DNA of 64,000 nt, from the NCBI GenBank assembly GCA_029204225.1, contig CM055100.1, positions 65,044,550 through 65,108,549 of the forward strand, written 5' to 3'. Position 1 is the stretch's first letter. Every line of letters begins with the position of its first letter. Both the position numbers and the translations under genes were made by a program. Source of the stretch: Diphasiastrum complanatum (Eukaryota; Streptophyta; Lycopodiopsida; Lycopodiales; Lycopodiaceae). Positions 25,230 through 36,858 of this stretch are shown here, one piece after another. The notes beneath the pieces were generated by a model. That model worked only from the letters and a program-made list of their open reading frames with translations, was not told the DNA's origin and did no database searches.

Positions 25230-26546
25230 TGAATATTGCAAACAATATGATAAAGTAAACCTCATTAACTTTAAAAGTAGCAGTGCACACTACGGTCGGT
25301 CTATTCAATATTTAGATCTTAAAAAAAGCTAAAAAAACAAGAGACTGAGCTAAATGTCATGCCAATTTCATCAATCAGGCCTTTATGTTTTAAGTACGAC
25401 TGGTATCTACGATTAAGGATGATTGCCTGGGGAGCATGGTTGATGCAGATTCAAAGATTCTACGAATCAAACAAGTCTCACAAGCAAGGTAAAAGCTTCT
25501 GGACACAGTTAACACTTCGGTGCCAAAACTCTGAACTGTTAGCTAGCGTACATGTAAGCTGCAACCAAACTCATTCCAAGTTCCGCAAAAGCACAATGCA
25601 CTTGAGATTGACACTCAAATTTGCAAGCGCTGAAACAAAATGCAAGAATACTGAAAAGACCTGCAAATGAACAGAAAGCACTGCAAATCTACTATTCTAA
25701 CGAATAACCTGTATGCACTGCCAGAGGAAATGTCGCCCAAGTAAAACTGCAACTAAGCCAAGCCCTGCATGGTTAGGCCTAAAAAACTAATGTACAGTGT
25801 CAGCTTAGTAATGTAATGTAAATTGAGAGGAACTTACAATGTGTGGAGTACTTTTGTCTGCAAATCTTGTGTAGTGGATGATGGTTCTTGCATTTCTACA
25901 ATCATTTTTTTTGTCATGGTGCGAAAGCCTGGTTGCTTGACGATCATGCATAGCGTGAGAGAAGCCACAAAGAGTTTCAGATCGTCGAAGGCTAGAAACA
26001 CCTATCATTTAAACCTTCACATGGAAATTCAAGGAAGGAGCACGAAGTTTATATTCATGGTTGGGGCCATTTTTTGGGCAATAGATAGACTCCAAACTAA
26101 AGGCTGCAAGTACTATACCTACAAGTACAACTCCAAAACACAAGGTACGCAACGAAGTGGAGTGAATATGTTTACTACGAATAAGAAAACCACTTAAGTG
26201 CTCTGGAAGTGTGCCTAGTGATAGTAGCATTCGACAATTCGGTGACATAGTGGCTGACTTTTGCTAACTTTAGCAGAGAGGGAGCTGACAAGTTTTTAGC
26301 AGGTTTATACATTTGCAGCATCGACTTTGATCCTAATTAGCCTTGTATCACGCTCATTTGAGTGGAAAAAGTGCTAACAATCGCTAGCTTAAGAGAATTT
26401 GTTCTTGGTGAAGCAAGCAAGCGAGATGGGGTGGCTAACTATGCGATATGAAAATTTCAAATGAAGAATATCCTATAGGGGTAATTACTATTTATAGTAA
26501 GTCATTTTTCATTACTTATGCATGTAGGTGGGCACACTACTACTGA
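25230..26546. other. TAF9 intron, segment without recognised elements
   Basis: Open frames at 25359-25670 and 25823-26197 have no recognisable domain. They sit in the intron of the opposite-strand gene and are not called. Confidence 0.4.
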
Positions 26547-26970
26547 CAGATCCGACAGCGGCCATTTGTCTTAGCAGGTTCTTGAATTGATTAATGTGAT
26601 TCTGCAGAGAATCACGATTCGTCATCTTGAGGGAGTAGAATTTCTTTTTGAGATGTAGCTTGGAAGCTATATCTCGCACTTCGTATAGTGTGCTCAATAT
26701 GCCCCAGACTTCTTTCGATGTCTGAGCCTCGGATACATGGCCGATTTGGGTATCCGTGATGTTGAGGATGATCAACGCGAAAGCTTTTCCATCCTTCAGC
26801 TTCCATCTGGCGATTGTCGCGTCGTCCACTTCGGGTTTCCATTCTGCACCTGTAACAACGTCGTACAATTCTTTTGCCATTAGTACAGTTTTCATCTTAA
26901 ATTTGCACAGATGGTAATTGGCTCCATCAAGCTTGTCCATGAAAGGACTGGCTTTCCCTTGGGAATCCAT
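26547..26970 (-). pseudogene. Copia gag N-terminus (truncated)
   Basis: The minus strand from 26970 encodes FMDKLDGANYHLCKFKMKTV, LMAKELYDVVTGAEWKPE, DGKAFALIILNITDTQIGHV, SEAQTSKEVWGILSTLYEVR and QMAAVGSV, then leaves the family abruptly at about 26547. In relatives this point is followed by an Ile-Glu-Asp acidic block. This is the UBN2-type gag also seen at 3447-3788 and 47539-47883. The frame is open over 141 codons but about two thirds of Gag and all of Pol are gone. Confidence 0.88.
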
Positions 26971-27105
26971 GTGGAAGAGTCTAAGTGATAGGAGAAACTA
27001 TCAGTGACTTAAGTATGAAAATCTGATATTTACAAAACAAAAAAACAATTACTCTATCGGCTAGTAGAGTCTTGTACTGTAGAAGCTTATCAAGCTATGA
27101 AAATA

Positions 27106-27117
27106 GCTCTGATACCA
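27106..27117 (-). other. Retrotransposon primer-binding site (tRNA-iMet type)
   Basis: The minus strand reads TGGTATCAGAGC directly after an LTR ending CTCCAACA. It sits 136 bp upstream of the gag start at 26970 and fixes the element's orientation. Confidence 0.88.
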
Positions 27118-28159
27118 TGTTGGAGAGAGAGGGGGAGAATAAATGACGAACAAGAACGAGAAACGAACTCGAACAAGAAGCGAACGAGAAACGGACTCGA
27201 ACAGAAAATGTTCGTGCGCAGCGGAATGAACTATACGACTCTCTTCGTAAGCATGACTACGCCTATCAAAATGACAAAACTTTAGTGATAGAAATCACGG
27301 TCATTCTAGATTACATAGCCAAACATTAATAGATGAAGCTCCAGAAGAACAATTTGTCGCGAATAGCAAGACAAATTATATGTCGCGAATGATTCGCGAA
27401 GAGCTAGACTGTGCTCGACTGATAATTAGTCGCGAATGATTCGCGAAAGACAAGACTAAATGTTAATCGTCTATTACCAGTAAGAACAACTAAAAAGGTC
27501 AGACAGAATGAAAGATAAGCATAGCAATATTAACATAGATCTGAACGCAGAACAATGAACTGTATCAGATTAAGTATATCATGTATACATGTAAATAATG
27601 CGGTAGAGCACAATACAGTAGCGGACGAAACCGCGTGCCCTACAAAGCTTATTTCAATCTGTAAACCTTAATTCTGACAAAATGAAGAATCAATGCTCAG
27701 GGCATCTACTTCGTTTATGTCGTCTTCTTCTGCTCTCTTCATCATCTCTTCGTCCTGTATCACACGAATGGTGTCCAATATATATATGTTACATAATATT
27801 ACAGGTGTGCAGATGTGAAAGTACAGAGTGGATGTGCTGTCTGTAGGAGATCCTGGGTGGCTGCAATCGTTGTCCAATTCGTTAGCACAACTGCATGGGG
27901 TGAGCGTGAAAAGGATGCGACGTCAGCCAGTGCTGAAGTGAACGTTGGTGATCGATGCGAAAGGTGCGTCACTCTTACGAATGGCCTTAGGATAAGATTT
28001 ACAGGGTGCCTTAGCTTTTAGGGCACTTTTGGCATTCTGTAAGATAGTGTCCCCTTTTCGCCTGTCACCTTAAACTGTGTAGAAACACAATGTCGCGATT
28101 CTTTCGCATTTTCTTCGTCTGTGCGAATTTGCACGTAAATATGCAGACTGCCTACAACA
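27118..28159 (-). repeat. Copia 5' LTR, about 1042 bp
   Basis: Bounded on the plus strand by TGTTGGAGAGAGAGG and CTGCCTACAACA, a near-match TG/CA terminal inverted repeat. Internal matches to the 48178 LTR include GTGCGCAGCGGAATGAACTA and TGATAGAAATCACGGTC. A unit with TCGCGAATGATTCGCGAA is repeated two to three times at 27355-27460. No partner LTR survives on the gag side, which is truncated at 26547. Confidence 0.75.
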
Positions 28160-28439
28160 TTAGTAAATCTGCAGCATGAATGGAGGCAGATTAAAATGGG
28201 ATTTAGGAGAGCTAGAGGGAATAAATCCAATAATCAGTCCAGCAAACTCTCATGAGACCCAGTACCCCCTTGGCCATCTCGGATTAAGTCACTATAACAA
28301 ATATTTACGTTGCAATTTACAATTGTCTCCACAGGCCGGTGACTTAGCCATTTACAATTTGATAATTACAATTTGCCATTTACATTGGGCAAGGGATTCA
28401 AAGTACGTGACAGATGGATCCTTGGATTCCAACAGTGTA

Positions 28440-28980
28440 GCCATGTAAGCAAACTGTACATCCTCATCCTTATGATGATTCTCTTGTCGAACAGGAATTC
28501 CTCCATCTTGCTTCCTATCATAAGGTATCTATGTATCTTTATGAGTTCCATCCTCATCAAAGATTGCATCCCTGCTTATGATGACTTTCTTACCCTCCAA
28601 GTCATACAACCTGTACCCCTTCTCTTGACTATCATATCCAAGTAATAAACACTTGGTCGCCTTAGAATCCAATTTGCTCTTGGAATCCTTAGGTATGTGA
28701 GCATAAGCAATACTTCCAAACACTCTCTGGTTTTTGACCCATGTAAGCTTCCTCTAGAGTCCGATTCTCTACAACCTTTGTAGGACTTCTATTCAAAGAT
28801 AAACCATCGTCTTAACTACTTCACTCCAAAACATATTTGAAAGATTTTTACACCTGAGCATACTCCTCGCAGTTTCCACTATAGACCGGTTCTGTCTTTC
28901 AGCAATTCCATTTTGTTGAGGCGTGTCCATGTTTGCAAATTGTCTCTTTATACCATGATCCTTGCAAAACATCTAAAATT
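28440..28980 (-). pseudogene. Copia integrase C-terminal half (copia D)
   Basis: The minus strand encodes NGIAERQNRSIVETARSMLR (catalytic Glu kept), then after a frame change FGSIAYAHIPKDSKSKLDSK, CLLLGYDSQEKGYRLYD and KVIISRDAIFDED. This is the standard copia integrase tail before the RT linker. Below about 28440 the sequence no longer resembles any element. Confidence 0.85.
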
Positions 28981-29470
28981 CCGTAGAAATATACTCTTCC
29001 CCCTTGTCCGAGCGAAGTATCTTGATTTGTCTATTTGTTTCTTTCTCCACTTGTGTCTTAAACCACGTGAAATACTTGAATGCTTCAGCCTTATTCTTGA
29101 GAAGATAGATCCACATTTTCCTAGCACTCTTGATGAGACACCGCTCTTCATCAAACTGCACCATCATGTGTTGCTTTGCCATAGCTGATACTGAGAGTAA
29201 GTTTTTCTTGATTCCTGGTACATAAAGCACGTCCTTTATGTTTCCAATCTTCCCTAAAAGTAGTTGAACTTGTACTTTTCCAACTCCCTTTATATCATAT
29301 GCGTAGCTGTCTCTCAACGTCACATTTGATCCATCATCTAGTTTTTGAAAACTAGACAGCCACTCCCGCCTAGGTGTCATATGCTTTGAAGCTCCTGAAT
29401 CAATAAACCAATAGTCTTCTTCCTTCAAGAAGCCACCACCAAAAGATGTCGTCTTCAAGATCCAAAGCAC
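28973..29470 (-). pseudogene. Copia protease fused in frame to integrase (copia D)
   Basis: One 165-codon minus-strand frame begins with protease DYWFIDSGASKHMT (DSG intact) and NIKDVLYVPGIKKNLLSVSA. Straight after RCLIKSARK it jumps to WIYLLKNKAEAFKYFTWFK and KILRSDKGEEYISTEF of the integrase core. The GAG-pre-integrase HHCC finger and the first catalytic Asp strand are missing, yet the frame stays open across the junction. This is an in-frame internal deletion of roughly 100 residues. Confidence 0.88.
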
Positions 29471-30120
29471 TTAGTTTTGCATTAGATGCTTCGTCTTCTT
29501 TAGCAAAATTCTCATCCTGCTTCTTCTTGAACTTGTTGTGCCAGCATTCCTTTGCATAATGCATATCTTACTCCTTCTTCTTCTTCCTTTTGCCACCCTT
29601 CTTGGAACTTCACTCTTGCTTCTTTGCCATGAATGCTTGTTCCTTGAAATCGTCCCTGTCAATAATTTGTCGTCTCATTTCTTCCTGTAGTAATATGGCA
29701 TTCAACTCATCGAAAGAAGGCCTCATCTCCCGTAACGATAATATCATCACAAAGGTAGACTTAAACTGAATCCTGAACATTTTCTTCAACCGCAATAAGT
29801 TGCCCTCTCAGGTCTTTCACCCAAGTAAAGTAATCTGTTACTGATTCACCTGTACACGTCTTCAATGTGTGTAGCTTATTAGTCAAGAACAAGATTTGTG
29901 ATTGATTACAAGTTCTTCAGTATATCCCAAGCCTCCTTGGGTCCAGCAACATATCTGATGTGAGGAATAATACAGACAAGTTAATGATATGATGAGCTTT
30001 TCTTCTACGTCTTTGATACTCCCACAACTCCCTGTCAGTGATAGGAGGTAATTCGACACCTGTAAACCCTAGGCTCTTCATATTTTTCATTCTAAAGGTT
30101 GCATTTACACACGCTATACA
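29471..30120 (-). pseudogene. Copia gag remnant (copia D)
   Basis: Minus-strand pieces read GVELPPITDRELWEYQRRR near the start, then LTNKLHTLKTCTGESVTDYF with the TWVKDLRGQLIAVEE block, MILSLREMRPSFDELNAILL and LQEEMRR. A lysine/arginine-rich tail follows. All are typical of the copia gag that precedes a DSGASKHMT protease. At least four frame changes. Confidence 0.75.
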
Positions 30121-30341
30121 AGAAGCTCAAATAGCCATGACATATATAAACTTTTAGCTAAAAGAGTATTTATTATGGGATATAGTGAAACACATGTCCA
30201 TCAATGAAATTTTGCTGACTAGCATTGGTCAAAACCCTAAAGTACACATGGACCAATAAAAATTCTTAAAACACCTTTTGTCTCATCACTATTAACATCC
30301 TCGCTTTTTCACAAGGATTGAAGCATGGCTGCTATAACAAT

Positions 30342-30354
30342 GGCTCTGATGCCA
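30342..30354 (-). other. Variant primer-binding site of copia D
   Basis: The minus strand reads TGGCATCAGAGCC, one mismatch from the usual TGGTATCAGAGCC, about 230 bp upstream of the gag remains. An LTR is expected from 30355 rightward, but its outer end cannot be fixed; it is probably cut near 30760 by the chromovirus. Confidence 0.65.
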
Positions 30355-30765
30355 GTTTACAAATCTCCCAATATTCTCGATCCTGGAGAATATTTTGCAT
30401 CTTGAACTTCCATATGGTGTAATTTGTTCCATCTATAGCTTGCTAGGCTCCGGCAACACAACACCATTCAACCCTGCCATTATACTTTTTTATAGCCTCT
30501 TGTGATTTGAGGGTAGGTGGACCCCATAAGTGGATGCCACTTGTTTTTGGGACCCATGTGCATGCTAGGTGGCAACCATAAGGCTCGCCACCCAGCAAGG
30601 CCTTTTTGGAAGGAAAAGAAGTGGGATGGGGGGTAAAGGCTCCATTTCCATCATTGAGGTGCTTATTGTGGCTTAGTCTCCTTGAGTAGTGGTCTCAAGT
30701 TCTCTAAGTCCTTTTGTTGCGAAGCCCTTGCAGTTTTTTTTCTTTGCCTCCTTCCTTAGAGCGCC

Positions 30766-32033
30766 ATGAACCCTGCTATGCCCTCGGGTGAAGGACCGTC
30801 TTCACCACCTCCTCCTCCTGATGTAAACACTACTAACCAGCTTGTACAGGCCCTAAATCTGCTGCAAAACCAATTTTTAGAAATGCATGCCAAACATGCC
30901 GCAGCCGAGCAAGAGTGGCGTTCTGTGATGCACTCGCGGTCCGTTGGCGTATATCCAATGTTTAATCCGGAATTCTTTTCGGGTGAAAAGAAAGACCGGC
31001 TTCTTGATGTGGTATTGTCATGGCTAGATCGGTGGAATAGTCATTTTTCCATGCAAGATCTGATAGTACAAAGATCGCTTCTGCTCTCATGTTCTTACGC
31101 GGAAAGGCGTTTACATGGTGGTAGGATCTGAAGGAGAAGGCTTCTGCTCCTTCTACATGGGACGCCTTTCAAGAAGCCTTTAAAATGGCTTTTCTTCCGG
31201 TGTTGGACGATTTTGAGCATTGGCAGCATTTCGCCACCATGCAGATGGGTACTAGGCCGTTAGATGCCTATATCCAGGAATTCCAGAAAAATTTGCCCCA
31301 ATTCGCCTCGCGAATCGATCCTATCATGTTGAAGTTACATTTTATTTTGGGGCTTCCAAAAGAATTTCAGCTAGAAGTGCGGCGTAACCAACCGCAGACA
31401 ATCGAAGATGCGGTTTGCTTTGCGAAAATCTTCGATGACACCCATTTTGCCTCTGGCGGACACCGGTTCCCAAGGCGGGAAAAAACGCGTCAAATTGGAT
31501 CGCACAGACTACGACAAGGCGAGAGCCGGTGGGTTCTGCTTCTCCTGATGAAGAAGGGGCATCTTTCAAAAGATTGCCCAAAGAAAAAGCAAAAGAAATC
31601 TGGCGGGCAACCTAAATCTTTTAAAGTGCCAGGTGATTCTTGTATTTCTTTTGTTGATTTATCCTTTAAGGATGGCACTAGTTGCAAGAATTGTTGTTTT
31701 AATACAGCTGTTTTTGGCCCGCACGATCTCATTCGTATGAATGGAATCGTAGGACGCCAAGCTGTGACTGTTCTTTTTTATGATGGTTCTACACATAACT
31801 TTATAAACGCTAAACTGGTGCAGAAGCTCAGGGCGGCCACCGCGCCAAGTAATCACTTGTACGTGGTGAAAATGGCGTCGGGGGAAGATCAACAAGCATG
31901 GGATCAGCTTGTTCCTCAGCTGCCGCTTCAAGTTCAAGATTATGTTGAACCGCTAGATTTTCATATTATAAACTTGGATAGCGTAGACATAATCTTAGGA
32001 AAGAATGGTTTTATTCTAAAAACGAGTCTTTAA
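30766..32033 (+). pseudogene. Chromovirus gag and protease
   Basis: Frame 30766-31131 starts MNPAMPSGEGPSSPPPPPDV and continues as a gypsy Gag. A frameshift near 31120 moves the rest to 31185-32033, with FEHWQHFATMQMG, the DAYIQEFQKN block (retrotransposon gag), a damaged zinc knuckle KKGHLSKDCPKK whose first Cys pair is lost, and a protease. There the expected DSGSTHNFI is YDGSTHNFI, so the catalytic Asp has moved or been lost. DSVDIILGKNGF is the protease C-terminal block (normally LGMDWL). The element lies antisense to TAF9. Confidence 0.88.
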
Positions 32034-32187
32034 AAAAGGATTATATTACTCATAGTATTTCCTTTTTGCATAAGGGCTCGTTGGTTGAGCTAAAAGGCGA
32101 TGTAAATAGGCCTTTTGATCCTTTGGTTTTTGCTTTAGAAGTTGTAGAATATTTAAAAGATTCTAGTAATAAAGTTTATCTTCGCAT

Positions 32188-32916
32188 TTGCCTTTGAATG
32201 TGCCTGTAAATAATCCCTTAAGTGTTAATTCACCTGAAGGAATAATATTTAACAAACTTAGGCAAGAATATAGCGATGTTTTTCCTGATAAACTCCCTGA
32301 TGGCCTACCTCCCCAGAGGAGTGCGGACCATCAAATAGAGTTGCTTCCTGGAAGCCAACCTGTATCTCTTTTTCCATACAGGGTTAGCATCAAGGAAGAG
32401 GATGAAATTTCTAAGCAGTTACAAGAACTCCTTAGGATGGGCCATATTCGGCCTAGTAAGTCCCCTTGGGGAGCACCAATCCTTTTAGTTAGTAAAAAGG
32501 ATGGCGGCACACGTTTGTGTGGTGACTTTAGAAAGTTAAATGACTTAACCATCAAGAACAGATATCCCTTACCTAGGATGGATGATCTTATGGATCGTCT
32601 CAATGGAGCTAAGTATTTCTCCAAGATTGATCTTAGATCAAGTTACCATCAGATAAGGATTAGGAACGAAGATGTTCCTAAGACTGGATTTCGATCCAGG
32701 TATGGCCATTATGAGTTTTTAGTGTTACCTTTTGGACTCACAAATGCGCCTGCCACTTTCCAGCAGATGATGAACGATATTCTTCGTCCATATCTGGGAG
32801 AGTTTGTAGTGGTGTATTTGGACAACATATTGATTTATAGTCGGACCCTCGAGGAGCATGAAGAGCATCTTCGTATTGTCTTAGATCATCTTAAGGCAAG
32901 AAAAGCTCTATGCTAA
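32188..32916 (+). pseudogene. Chromovirus reverse transcriptase
   Basis: A 242-codon frame with all gypsy RT blocks: [26 protein letters not shown]-type [55 protein letters not shown] and [11 protein letters not shown]. The catalytic YLDD is YLDN (Asn codon at 32824-32826), which should abolish polymerisation. The frame breaks at 32916 in the thumb, just after LKARKALC. Confidence 0.93.
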
Positions 32917-33795
32917 GGAGTCAAAATGTGAGTTCTTCCAGACTAAACTCAAATACATGGGCCATGTCATATCGGATAAAGGTCTTGAAATCGATTATGA
33001 CAAAGTCCGTAAGGTACGAGGGCTTCACAGGATTCTTTCACATGTTCATTAAGGACTATGCTTTGACAGCATTGCCCTTGACGAACGTTCTTAAGGGGGT
33101 GAAGAAAAAATGTAGCCGCAGAAAAAGTCCATTGATAACATGGACGGATGAAATGAATGAGAGTTTTGGGACTCTCAAGCACTGTGTTTTTACGGCTCCA
33201 ATTTTACACATTGTCAATCCTAACAGGCCCTTTGTGGTTGATACGAATGCTAGCGACTTTGCTGTTGGAGCGGTCCTTTATCAGGACGGTATACCAATTG
33301 CTTTTGAAAGCAAGAAGCGTATTCTACCTATAAGAAGGAGCTTTTTGCAATCATTCACGCGTTAAAAATTTGGAGACATTATCTTTATGGTGCCAGATTT
33401 ACGGCAATGACCGATCACCAATCCCTTAAGTATATTTGTGATGCCAAGGACCTTCGTGGCCGTAAGGCTAGATGGTCGGAACTCATTCAGGAGTTTGTGT
33501 TCGACATTAAGTATCGTAAAGGTACGTCGACCTGTGTTGCCGATGCCTTGAGTCGGATTGGAGAGATTACTCAGTTATGCTTTGCTGAGAGCCAATCTAA
33601 TTTGTATCTTTCACTACGGGATCTTTGTCGAACCGATAGGTTTTTTGGTCGCATCTGGCTAGATGTCCTGACAGGAAATTCTAGATCTAGTGATGACCTT
33701 GGGATGCAGGATCCCAAGCAATCCCGTAATGATAAGATACTTGAAGACTATTCCATAAGGAATGGCCTGCTTTTCCGAAATGGGAAAGTATTTCA
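32917..33795 (+). pseudogene. Chromovirus RT thumb and RNase H
   Basis: After the break the thumb reads MGHVISDKGLEIDYDKVRKV, then skips to GFTGFFHMFIKDYALTALPL, so some 30 residues are deleted. RNase H follows: PFVVDTNASDFAVGAVLYQD, a frame change, then KIWRHYLYGARFTAMTDHQS, LKYICDAKDLRGRKARWSEL and TCVADALSRIGEI. At about 33790 the sequence passes from FRNGKVF straight into the integrase core, so the H2C2 zinc-binding domain is missing. Confidence 0.88.
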
Positions 33796-34371
33796 ATGGA
33801 TTTTGTGGTTGGACTCCCTAAAACCCGGAGTGATCACGATGTCATTTGGGTGGTGGTTGACAGACTAACCAAGATGGCGCAATTTATACCAACTAAATTA
33901 ACTGTCAAGGCATCTAAACAGCTTTTCGTTGAAAAGTTGTTCAGATTGTATGGTTTGCCGAATGATATTGTTAGTGATCGTGACTCCAAGTTCACTAGCA
34001 AGTTCTGGCAAGCAGTTTTTGAAAAACCTGAAACAACCCTTAGTCTTAGTTCTTCGGATCACCCAGAATCTGATGGGCAGACAGAACGTGTCAACCAGAC
34101 GTTGGAAGATATGCTTAGAGCATATGTTTCTCACCGACAGTCTGATTGGGAAAAGTATCTCCCTTTGGTTGAGTTCGCGCACAATAGTGCTAAGCATTCT
34201 GCCACCGGATTCAGTCCTTTTATGCTGATGTATGGCTTTCAGCCACGTTCTCCAGTTTCAATCGGACTCAAAGGTCTCAAGGTGCAAGCTGCAGTAGATT
34301 TCCTGCAAGATATGCAAAAAATGCTGCTAGTGGCCAAGGAAAGCATGAAAAACGCTCAGGCTAGAGCTTAG
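33796..34371 (+). pseudogene. Chromovirus integrase core
   Basis: A 191-codon frame encodes MDFVVGLPKTRSDHDVIWVV followed by DRLTKMAQFIP (first Asp), NDIVSDRDSKFTSKFWQAVF (second Asp) and HPESDGQTERVNQTLEDMLR (Glu), then the LPLVEFAHNSAKHSATGFSP block. All three catalytic acidic residues remain, although the N-terminal zinc domain is deleted. Confidence 0.92.
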
Positions 34372-34830
34372 TTTTATGCTAACCGCGGTCGTTCACCTCG
34401 GGATATTGAGGTCGGAACCTGAGTGTATCTTAAAATCCCTAAGGATTCGAAGGTACTTCGGATGGGAAAATGCCATAAGCTATCTCCTCGATATAGCGGA
34501 CCTTATAAGGTTGTGAAGAAAATTAACCCGGTCGCTTATCAGCTAGATCTTCCAATTGGGGTTGGGGTTCATCCTGTTTTCCATGTAAATCGTTTAAAAG
34601 AACGACTTCGTAGGAAGGATTTCCTGATTCGGAAGGTGAACTAGTTGAGCTCGAGGATCTGTCTACCTTTGTACCTAATGTACCTGAAAAAGTTGTTGAC
34701 GTTCGTCGTCACCAATTGAGAAACCGTTTGGTTTCTGAATTTCTCGTACGTTGGAAAGGCAAGACAAATGAAGAGGACACTTGAGGGAGAGAGGACTATT
34801 TAAGACTGAACTTCCCTGGATTGCTCCCAT
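34372..34830 (+). pseudogene. Chromovirus integrase C-terminus with chromodomain
   Basis: Frame 34423-34644 reads [20 protein letters not shown] and [20 protein letters not shown], the GPY/F module. After a shift the next frame has PEKVVDVRRHQLRNRLVSEF, LVRWKGKTNEEDT and a TGA where the conserved Trp of TWE is expected, then REDYLRLNFP. This is a chromodomain, which identifies the element as a plant chromovirus; such domains steer integration to marked chromatin. Confidence 0.88.
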
Positions 34831-34841
34831 TAGGAGGAGAC

Positions 34842-34859
34842 TCTTAAAGGGGGAGGAAA
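34842..34859 (+). other. Polypurine tract of the chromovirus
   Basis: TCTTAAAGGGGGAGGAAA directly precedes the 3' LTR start TGTTACGTACCC, as needed to prime plus-strand DNA. Confidence 0.85.
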
Positions 34860-35385
34860 TGTTACGTACCCATAAGGGTACGCAACAGGAAACTTGAGGT
34901 GACGGTCTCAGTAATGGGATGGGACGCTGATCTGGAGCTATAGGTCTTTTGGGTGCCATGTGTCAATGTCTCATTGGCACGCGGTGACTCGTTGTTCTGG
35001 ACCCGCGTCAGTGTGCCCAAATGCCGCGTGTCGTTGGTCATGCGTGGCTCCTGTGGAGGGAGATGACCCGCCTGGACTATGTATATAGAGGTGGATCTCC
35101 ATGAGCTTGGTATTCATTCTCTCCTGGAGAATGAAGAGCTCTTCCACTGGTGGTCAGGTCAGGACCAGTATCTAGGCCTCAGGATGTAAGTAGGCGAGGG
35201 TCGAGGGTAAGGCATGGTGGTATGGGACACCATGGCTTACTTGAGATCCGAGCTTGCTTGATGGTGGTCTGTAGCTCCAGTGCACGGGGGTGAGATGGCA
35301 ATACCTCTATGGTTGGGTGGTAACGTAGCGTTCGTCACCTGTTTGTGCTTTAGCAATGACCGGCACGACGATGGGGATCCTAACA
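34860..35385 (+). repeat. Chromovirus 3' LTR, about 526 bp
   Basis: Starts TGTTACGTACCCATAAGGG after the polypurine tract. A plausible end is GGATCCTAACA (TGTTA/TAACA terminal pair) at 35385. A TATA-like TATGTATATAGAGG lies near 35077, and the palindrome CATTCTCTCCTGGAGAATG lies near 35116. No matching 5' LTR was found before 30766, so the left end is deleted or replaced. Confidence 0.65.
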
Positions 35386-36349
35386 CTATTATTCCAAGAG
35401 TGTCTAGTTTGAACTCATTTATCATGTCACTTGTTCACTTATAGCATACACGCCTGGGGCATCTAAACTTGATGAGCTTGTGACTATCGCGAAAACAAAA
35501 TCAAAGAACTGTGGATAATTAACACAATTAGGGGGCTCACAATGAAAATTCAGCAATGCATGTATGTGGGCCTCTACCCCTAAATGGAATGATGATCGGG
35601 GATGATGTATGCGACATGCATGTGTCTATGGATAGGAGGAGGCCGGTCATTATATCTTTTCTTGTTCTTTGAGAAGGAAAGGCCGCATTTTGTTGGTACT
35701 ACTTGAGTTGTCTTTTCATAGTATGCACCAAAAAGAAAAATCCATTGAAAAATGAACTGCGAATATCTCCACAAAGAATCCCACTTTGTTACAAGCTAAG
35801 AATAGCAAGCCAAAAACCATAATTGTGCAAAAAATAACCAACCCTAATCTATGACGAGTAGGTGAGAGAAAGACTGTTGACTTGCAATTTTAAGTATATG
35901 GACTTAAGTAGATTCAAATCATTGAAACCCAAATAAAAAGTATGAGAAAAAATGGCTCTAAATCCTAAGAACTCTGTGCATACTAGAAACATGCAACGGC
36001 ACTCAATATCGAAGCATTTTTGGTGATATGAGCTAGAAATGGTTTTGATACAAAATAACTTGAAATCAAGCGCAAGGATTTGTGGATCTCCATCCAAAAA
36101 ACAGAGCTATGGAAGCATGAAAGTCGACAGCAAAATGAAAAAACTTCTAACAGTGACTCAAGAGAATGATCAATTGCACGTAACAGTAATACAAAGTATG
36201 AGTGTGCCCTGATTTTCACTTTAAACACTCGTTTTCTCGAAAACAATTATGTAGAAATCAGGGCTCTAAATTCACCTGCCTCTCCTAGAATCCAAATCCT
36301 ACAGAAAATTCAAAACATTCAGGGACGATATATATTGAATATTTATTAC
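35386..36349. other. TAF9 intron, donor-proximal segment
   Basis: No transposon protein was recognised. Ends at the splice donor. Confidence 0.45.
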
Positions 36350-36601
36350 CTCACGAGGTGGGGGCTGTGAGAAGCTGGAATTAACCTTGGTCTGAACAGC
36401 CAACTTCACATCATCACAATCAATGGCCGACTTCCCTGCGTGCTCTGAGTAAACCTGTGCATCGCTCAGTATCTCCACCACGTAGCGGTACCAGAAATCT
36501 AGAAGCTGGTTCACTACCCGCGGCTCATGATGCTGCACCCCCATTGACATCAGAATGCTCTGGACAAGCTTAGCATCCCGGGGAAGCTCCTCATCAGACA
36601 T
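36350..36601 (-). CDS. TAF9: TAF9 (TFIID/SAGA subunit), histone-fold exon
   Basis: 84 codons from ATG at 36601 to the donor after CGT GAG. The product opens [20 protein letters not shown]. It then has [40 protein letters not shown] and [19 protein letters not shown], the complete TAF9 histone fold (helices at about residues 6-20, 27-53, 60-72). TAF9 pairs with TAF6 in TFIID and SAGA in the nucleus. Start choice: plant TAF9 begins with a short acidic segment then PRDAK, so this Met fits. An in-frame ATG at 36700 would add 33 residues of Arg-Glu repeat and Lys run encoded by microsatellites. Intron position after PPPRE is in phase 0. Strong call. Confidence 0.95.
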
Positions 36602-36631
36602 CCCCCTCCCCTTCTTCTTCTTCTTCTTGTT

Positions 36632-36681
<50 letters not shown>

Positions 36682-36700
36682 CTCGCTCTCTCTGTAACAA
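36602..36700 (-). other. TAF9 5' leader with CTT and TC (GA) repeats
   Basis: On the gene strand a (GA)n array with GCGA interruptions (36636-36693) and a GAA/AAG run (36611-36628) lie between the TATA box and the chosen ATG. The whole stretch is open in the TAF9 frame from an ATG at 36700. Confidence 0.75.
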
Positions 36701-36728
36701 AATATGAAACCAAAAATGATTGATCGTC

Positions 36729-36736
36729 TTTATATA
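36729..36736 (-). promoter_or_regulatory. Probable TATA box of TAF9
   Basis: The gene strand reads CCTATATAAAGACG; TATATAAA is 128 bp upstream of the chosen ATG. The usual 25-35 bp spacing puts transcription start near 36700, very close to the upstream ATG. Confidence 0.6.
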
Positions 36737-36770
36737 GGTTGGTTTTTTAGGGCAATATAAATGGTGGCGT

Positions 36771-36786
36771 TAAACCTAAACCTAAG
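36771..36786. promoter_or_regulatory. Telomere-like short repeat in TAF9 promoter
   Basis: TAAACCTAAACCTAAG, two copies of AAACCTAA, lies about 40 bp upstream of the TATA box. It resembles but does not match the plant telo-box AAACCCTAA. Any regulatory role is a guess. Confidence 0.25.
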
Positions 36787-36858
36787 GGCCATTTCACACA
36801 AGTGGCAAATGCTTTGCATTTCCACTGGTCTTGCCACCCTTTTTTATTTGGTATTTTC

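Larger units (their letters stand above)
25230..36349 (-). other. TAF9 intron of about 11.1 kb, filled with retrotransposons
   Basis: The donor is GAG|GTAATA at 36350/36349 and the acceptor TTCAG|ACG at 25230/25229, both canonical and in phase 0 with the conserved protein. Inside are, from the acceptor side, about 1.3 kb of unique-looking DNA, a truncated copia with LTR (26547-28159), a second copia remnant (28440-30354), a chromovirus in the opposite orientation (30766-35385), and about 960 bp of non-repetitive DNA next to the donor. No further TAF9 exon was found; the two exons together account for the whole protein. Confidence 0.8.
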